Of a DNA stretch of 64,000 nt, positions 58,431 through 64,000 are shown piece after piece. The position numbers were made by a program, and so were the translations under genes. The notes beneath the pieces are model-generated. The model saw only the letters and a program-made list of their open reading frames with translations. It was not told the DNA's origin and did not search any database. The DNA comes from Ignelater luminosus (Eukaryota > Arthropoda > Insecta > Coleoptera > Elateridae). Position 1 is the first letter of the stretch, and each line of letters starts with the position of its first letter. The stretch is taken from contig VTPC01000979.1 of assembly GCA_011009095.1 (NCBI GenBank), positions 73,123 to 137,122 of the forward strand, given 5' to 3'.

Positions 58431-61400
58431 TGCTGTAAAAAGGAATAAGACTTCGAGAAATTGGAGATGAACGGTTTTTGTTTTATTTGGTAGTTAGTCG
58501 AGCACAATTTGCACTTTTTTTTCTTGGTAGCATTGAATCCTGATTTATACTGAAATCCATTGCAATGATAAGTACTGTTCTGTTGGCAAAATTACAGTAA
58601 GTTAATTAAAGCTTTAAAATGGAATTACATTTATTGATTTAAAAATGCAAATATCTCATTTATAAAAGCGATATATGTGTCGCTCAAAATGATTTGAAAT
58701 TAAATAAAAAAATTTTTAATATTTTTTTCAATTAAAAGTAAAGTACTCAAAACCACAGCTGTTTTCATCTTGATTGAATGTTTAATTAATCAGATGCTTT
58801 TTCATGTTTTAATTGAACTAAATTATTATTTTCCTTTTCCATCTTTAGTTTTTCCAAAAAATAATTCAATCAGAAATTCAATTTTGGAAAGTAGGTTGTG
58901 GCCGAATTAAATAATATTTAAAAAAATATTATTTTTAAGTATGCTTATCATTGTAATTATTGCTGAGGTTACAAATTGATAATTGATAATAATTTGAAAT
59001 TTATCTCTTTAAAAAATTTTCAAATTAACATTAATTTGCAATAATAATCTAAAGATATTTTTAAGAGGTTAAATATTTTTTTTAATTAAAATAAATTTAA
59101 TATGGTTTTATAGAAAAATAAAGAAATATTTTTAAAAAAATTATATTTTTTTTATATTAGGGAAACCTGTTTTGATAATAACAAACTGTAATTTCTAATA
59201 CAGAATTATGTTTAACTGAAAATTAAAATGCTTAGAAGATTTTTTAAAATTATTTATTGAAATCCACAGCAATATATATATTTTCATATCTTTGTTTTCT
59301 TTCAATTTATATAAATCTAAATGGCATAAAAGCAATGAAGTATTAATTAAGTTTTATTCATTTTAAAATAATATATCACTTGATAAATTTCTAGTGAGGT
59401 ATTGCAAATATTTTTTTTTTCTAATTTTTAATTTCTCTTATAAAAACACAACTTAAAATACCATACCTTATTTACAGAGCTACGTTAGACATAATATATT
59501 AAAATTCCGTCAAACTTTTAACTTTTTCTGTCTGCAAAATAAACCTTCTCCAAAAAAATGTCTAATAAAAAACAACCTACAACGTGCTGACGTTATTGAA
59601 GTTTTCATATTTCTCTCAAACTTGTATTTTCTGTACATGAACAAAAAAAAACTTAGCCCCTCTAGCAACTTCAGTAAATGTACTTTATTACTGGTAGTTG
59701 TTATAGATACAATTTAAACAAAATATATTTGTCAAATAAATCACATTTGGAAGGAGCTTCTAAATGTCAATCAAATACCTTAAAAGAATAAAAAGGAAAA
59801 TGTTTTTATTTTCTCGAAAGACGTGACGTACTAAAAGAAAAGAATAACAATAAAAGTAAATTATTTGGAAAAAACCATTTTTTAGTTTAAGAATTCTTCT
59901 TGTGAAAGTATTTTTTGATCTATTTTTGTAACATGCGAAATCTGAACTTTTTTTTTGTAGAGACCCTTAGGTCGAATAAAAAAAGGAAAAGAGTCCAAAA
60001 TCTAACGTTCAGTTATCCACCCCAAATGGCATTACGAAGATAATTTTTTTCTTTTCTTATACTCTAGTGTTCTATAATTTTCTCTAGTAACCCATTTCAA
60101 TTGCCGATTATCCTTTATTACAAGAAAGGAATCCAATGATTAGGAACATTATACGTAACGACTTTCTTTAAGAGAAATAATAATTTCCTCTAAATGTTTT
60201 CTCTTATGTATTAATTTGTTGCAAAAAAAATGACAACTAATAAACTTGATGCATGTTCTGTTTATATCCACAACAGATGCCATAAAATTAGACGAACCGT
60301 GAAATTGGTTGCATTATTTTTAGATGAAAATTACTCTATCTGGCCAGTGTGACTTTGGTCATTTCTTTAATGAACTGTCCAACGTCATACTGGTTATTAC
60401 ACATTTAACGGCCGGCCTTCGTGTTTTATTTTATATTTTTTCGGCGCATTTCTTCCATCCCAAACTATATAACAGTTATTGTTCACTTGTTCAATTCGCA
60501 TTGTTGGCGTAATCACACTCGAGAAGTAATATTAATTTTTATTGTTATTGCATTAAGCGGGAAATTACACAAAGCTCGCTCAAGAATAACAACTATCGGT
60601 TAATTTAAGTTACTAATAATATCCTCGCTAAAATGCAGGCAAGTTGTTGAAAACTTTACAAGTTCCGGTTTGTTCCGGTGATTTGAGTAGCGCTCAATGA
60701 TTTCTCTAATTTGTTCCAACTTTGTGTTTCAAGCTCTTCGTGTTTTTATGGAGCTGCTAGTTATTCGGGGTATTTTAACTTTTGTGTTTTGCATGCCCAA
60801 AATAGAACTCGCCGATTTGGGTGTATTTTTATTTTTTATTTGATTACAAAGCTCGTTGCTGCCTGCAACTCTTGTTCGCGTTCCAGTAATTCCTTTCGCG
60901 ACGCGCTCTCTAAATTCTAGCTTTGTTGATTTATCATTTCTGTTGGATTTATGTGTGTACTTTGAAGTTAATAATAATTGTTATGATAATGAATACCCTA
61001 ATAAAGACTGCTGCCGCTTTGTATTTTAGTTGGAACTTTTGATATAATATATTCAAATAGGTACATTTAAAGTTTAAAGTTCTTACCTGTCTGTCCTTTA
61101 TTTACTCACACGTATCTCCTTGAGATCATTAATCATACGTGGAATAGGGATATATTTAGACTTATCCTTCTCCTTCAATACGCTCTTCTAATATATCTCC
61201 CCGCTCGAAGAGTGTTTCAAGCCGAAGTAGACAGGATAAGCTCCAGAGATGACGCATTAGTATTACTCCCGACATCTTGTCTCGCAGAAGCATCGTACGT
61301 TACGATTTTATATCTTTGCCCTTCCCGAAAATTTGGTCTGAACACGAATATGCCATAGTTATATATGGTGACGCGAAAACCATTCTGGATATAACTTATT

Positions 61401-62104
61401 TTGTTTCGTGATAAATATTCAAGTGGTGGTTGAGGTCAATCGATACCCGATATCTATTTAAAATGCATATTTACGCGACATCAGAGGAATAAATTTCGAA
61501 TAATTTTTAGGAACGTTTTTCCTCACTCTCTGCTTCCGGGGTGCATTATTTATTTTTGTCATTGACTACGTACATGGGAGATGAATAATTTTTATGGTCT
61601 ATTTTTATGTCTTGCTGAAACTACTACATATTAATGGAAATATCAATTTACAATCGGACATTGACAATCTTTTATCATCACTCCAGTGATTAATTTCTTA
61701 AAATTACAGTGAACTTTATAATGATCGTTATTTCTTTGGAACGCTATTGTTTATTTAATGCATACCAAAATCGTAAATTTAAACTAGTAGTTACATATGC
61801 ATGATTTCTTCTTCTTTCATAACATAAAATTTGTGAAAGGTTCTGAAGATTGAAAATCATATTATGCAAAAACATTGGTATCACTACAGCTGCGTTGCAA
61901 TAAACAAATGCTTGTTTGATAATTTGTTTAATATCGTTCAAGTCGTCATTTAACTTATCAACTTTAAACGTTTTTTCTCCTAATTGGCCAATTCCAAAAA
62001 TAATGGGAGAGCAAACTTTTAAAATGCATTTGTTTCATTGCACATCTAGGACTCGTTTTTTTCCTAACTTGTCATTTAGACGGTAGAGGTCACTCTTTTA
62101 CTGA
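58431..62104. other. AT-rich intronic stretch
   Basis: 58600-60000 is extremely AT-rich with long A and T runs and no feature. 60240-60920 is more complex, with scattered homeodomain-type cores and CpGs but no long frame, and could hold regulatory sites. 61080-61560 is similarly unassigned. No CG-1 continuation exon was found. Confidence 0.5.
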
Positions 62105-62245
62105 TTCTACCATTTTTTTATTTTTTCTTGTTTTCTCATTTTCTCATTTTTTGTTTCCATACCTCTACATTCTTCTTTTGTAGATCTTCATTCATTTAAT
62201 CTAGCCATCTTTTCTTAGGCCTCTTCTTATTTTCTGCTCTTCCCA
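62105..62245 (-). pseudogene. Non-LTR retrotransposon C-terminal scrap with A-rich tail
   Basis: The minus strand reads RAENKKRPKKRWLD, a stop, then MNEDLQKKNVEVWK (62241 to 62158). This is the conserved end of RTE- and jockey-like ORFs (pattern RGRPKKRWLDxxxEDL). An A-rich tract follows on the same strand (T-rich at 62103-62155 on +), consistent with a degraded 3' tail. So it is the tip of a strongly 5'-truncated copy. Confidence 0.6.
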
Positions 62246-62399
62246 CAATAAATTCTTTTTAGTACCTTTTGTTTCCACCTTCTCTTTTAAATTTATCTTC
62301 AAAGTTCATGTTTCACTACGGTAAATACCATAAGCTAGGTTAAGTGTTCCTTCTTAGTACCTGATAAATTGTGTAGGTTTTTGTTTTTAACTATGCTGT

Positions 62400-62740
62400 T
62401 TGCAGATCCCCTCCTACTTTTATCCACGTCTACTTTCCGTTTTCATGTAAACGTAGGCATCCAGGTTTGGAACGTCCTTCTACTAGAACCTTGCCCGAAG
62501 TACTTTTTTGCTTCCGCGGGGAGGAGACTTTTGGCATCGGGTGTATGCTTCCTTTTTGTGCTCTACTGGGATCGTCGCGCTTCGAACCCTTCTCGGGACG
62601 CGTTGTTAGTAGGAACGCTACTTCGAAATACTTTCTCGCCACTGGTACCGTTGGTCACTACCGACCGCTATTAAACTTCACTGCCACAACATGCATGTGG
62701 AGAGGTGGGAGTCCTGAAGACAGATTTGTATCATAAACGC
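62400..62740. other. GC-raised block, unassigned
   Basis: Higher GC and CpG than the flanks, with overlapping open frames on both strands (62369-62674 +, 62467-62736 +, 62430-62642 -). It lies just upstream, on the minus strand, of the retrotransposon tail at 62105-62245, so it may be part of the same element. No domain is recognised. Confidence 0.35.
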
Positions 62741-64000
62741 ATCCGAAACGAGCTTCTTCTACTGTCACTACCATCATCGCCCGCGATAACCAATGTATAT
62801 GTATTGTTCGTTTTATCTGACAAAATTTAGTTGTACCAGCTCGATTATTGCAATGAAATCTGAAATAGGTATCACCTTGCTATCGTGAGTAGTGAGAAAA
62901 GTTAGTTTGAACGATATAACATTAGTTGAGATTACTAAGGATTGCATTGCCATAGATTCTCAATGCGCCTCTTGCAATGGTTCCAAAAAAAGAAAGCAAA
63001 CGACGAGAGGGGATGGTTAGAACCTACAGTGCTGCATTCTCAACGGTATCTCTTCTCAATGTAATCACTGCGCTATGGTTTCGTTGAACTTTTCTGAATA
63101 GAAAAACCTTAAACTAACCTTACCTTAATGTTTTTGTCAATTAAAATTAAAGATGAAACAACAAGTTCAACGTTTATGGTGAACTTTGATGCACTGTACT
63201 GTCTGGCAAACGATTTCTACCAGCGTATGGATAATTTAAGAATAATCTGCTTTTCTCTAGAAATACCTCAGCCCAAGACTTTGTCTTGATTTTATCTTTG
63301 TTCAAATTGTGTGCCTTGAAAATGGCCGTTCTTCATCGGAACTTGAAGTTAAAGAAGTTAAAGCTAGTGTGACTTAACGAAGATTTCTTAATTGCTTTTG
63401 ATCAAAGTGGCGTGATTGCCAAATGCAGAAATAAAAGAGGTTATGTTAGATAAAGACAAATTGGACTAGCTAATCTTTGAGGAAAATCTTTTTGGAGATC
63501 ACCGAAAATGTTTAAAAGAAGTGTTTTGATTTTATGTACCTGTGGTGTTAACGGGAGCCTATTGTCGAAAGTAGTGTATGGTCCGTTACCAAAATCACAT
63601 AAAGCAGAAGCGACTTACCTATTTCGATGTTTGCAATGTAGGCATTGCTAAGACTCTTTATTTTACCTAATGATAATGTCAAAATCTGAGCACGGCATAT
63701 TTACGAAGAAATAGACAATATAGACTGCTTTATTGAAAGATGTTGAACCTTCGACGCAATATGTATGGTATAGACGATACAAATATACCAATACCATAAA
63801 TTTTATTCCGGCTATTCTGTAGAATGTACAGATATGCAGTGAAGATCTACCATGAAGATAGTGTACCATTCAGTTTCAGGTCCTGGTGAAATAGCACAGA
63901 TTCTTAACTTTTTGTACAGAATGTCCAGAAAATGCTTTAATAGTTAACTCAGAAGTTTTCTATCATTCAACTTACCAGAGATCTTCTCAGAAAAGTTACA
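62741..64000. other. Non-coding stretch to window end
   Basis: Nothing recognised. Only short frames. Confidence 0.5.

Overview
The window reads as an AT-rich nuclear genomic stretch from an arthropod, most likely an insect. It is dominated by non-coding DNA and decayed transposable elements. The only host coding sequence I can support is a 92-bp exon at 51831-51922 on the + strand. It has a good acceptor and donor, and its 30 complete codons match the start of the CG-1 DNA-binding domain of the calmodulin-binding transcription activator CAMTA (key residues RHRWNTNE). CAMTA genes in animals have very long introns, so most of the window is probably intron on either side of this exon. I found neither the preceding exon nor the next one, so the downstream intron exceeds 12 kb and the upstream distance is open.

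Layout: 1-7.8 kb is AT-rich with one short direct repeat. 7.8-10.25 kb is a GC-rich foreign-looking island with a near-perfect 78-bp-arm hairpin and two unassigned minus-strand reading frames. 13.96-15.13 kb is a dead mariner, followed by a minus-strand non-LTR retrotransposon scrap. 21.34-24.86 kb is a Tc1 element with recognisable inverted ends, split by a 5'-truncated R1-clade retrotransposon that made a 12-bp target duplication. 25.1-26.4 kb is an RTE-type remnant. 29.26-29.78 kb looks like a solo LTR whose promoter has clustered heat-shock elements, a TATA box and an initiator. 30.1-31.4 kb holds further LTR-like ends. 32.3-35.2 kb is a mosaic of repeats and a GC-rich island. 40.55-41.64 kb is a piggyBac pseudogene. 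Diverged tandem repeats lie at 45.3 and 49.1 kb.

After the CAMTA exon there is a minus-strand tRNA-derived SINE head (53.9 kb), then a tandem repeat family at 54.5-55.8 kb that is related to 33.4-33.9 kb. Next comes an RTE-type retrotransposon (55.8-58.24 kb, ending in an AT microsatellite) split by a 1.4-kb element with arms of about 364-406 bp. 62.1-62.24 kb is another non-LTR tail. No rRNA, intact tRNA, CRISPR array or prokaryotic operon is visible.

No intact transposon gene is present: every transposase or reverse transcriptase frame carries shifts, stops or lost catalytic residues. The nested insertions give a relative history: the R1-type copy is younger than the Tc1, and the inverted-repeat element is younger than the RTE. 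I found no coherent novel multi-gene system. The more unusual signals are the heat-shock-type LTR promoter, the long-armed inverted-repeat element, the hairpin inside the 8-10 kb island, and dispersed families with no protein that I recognise.
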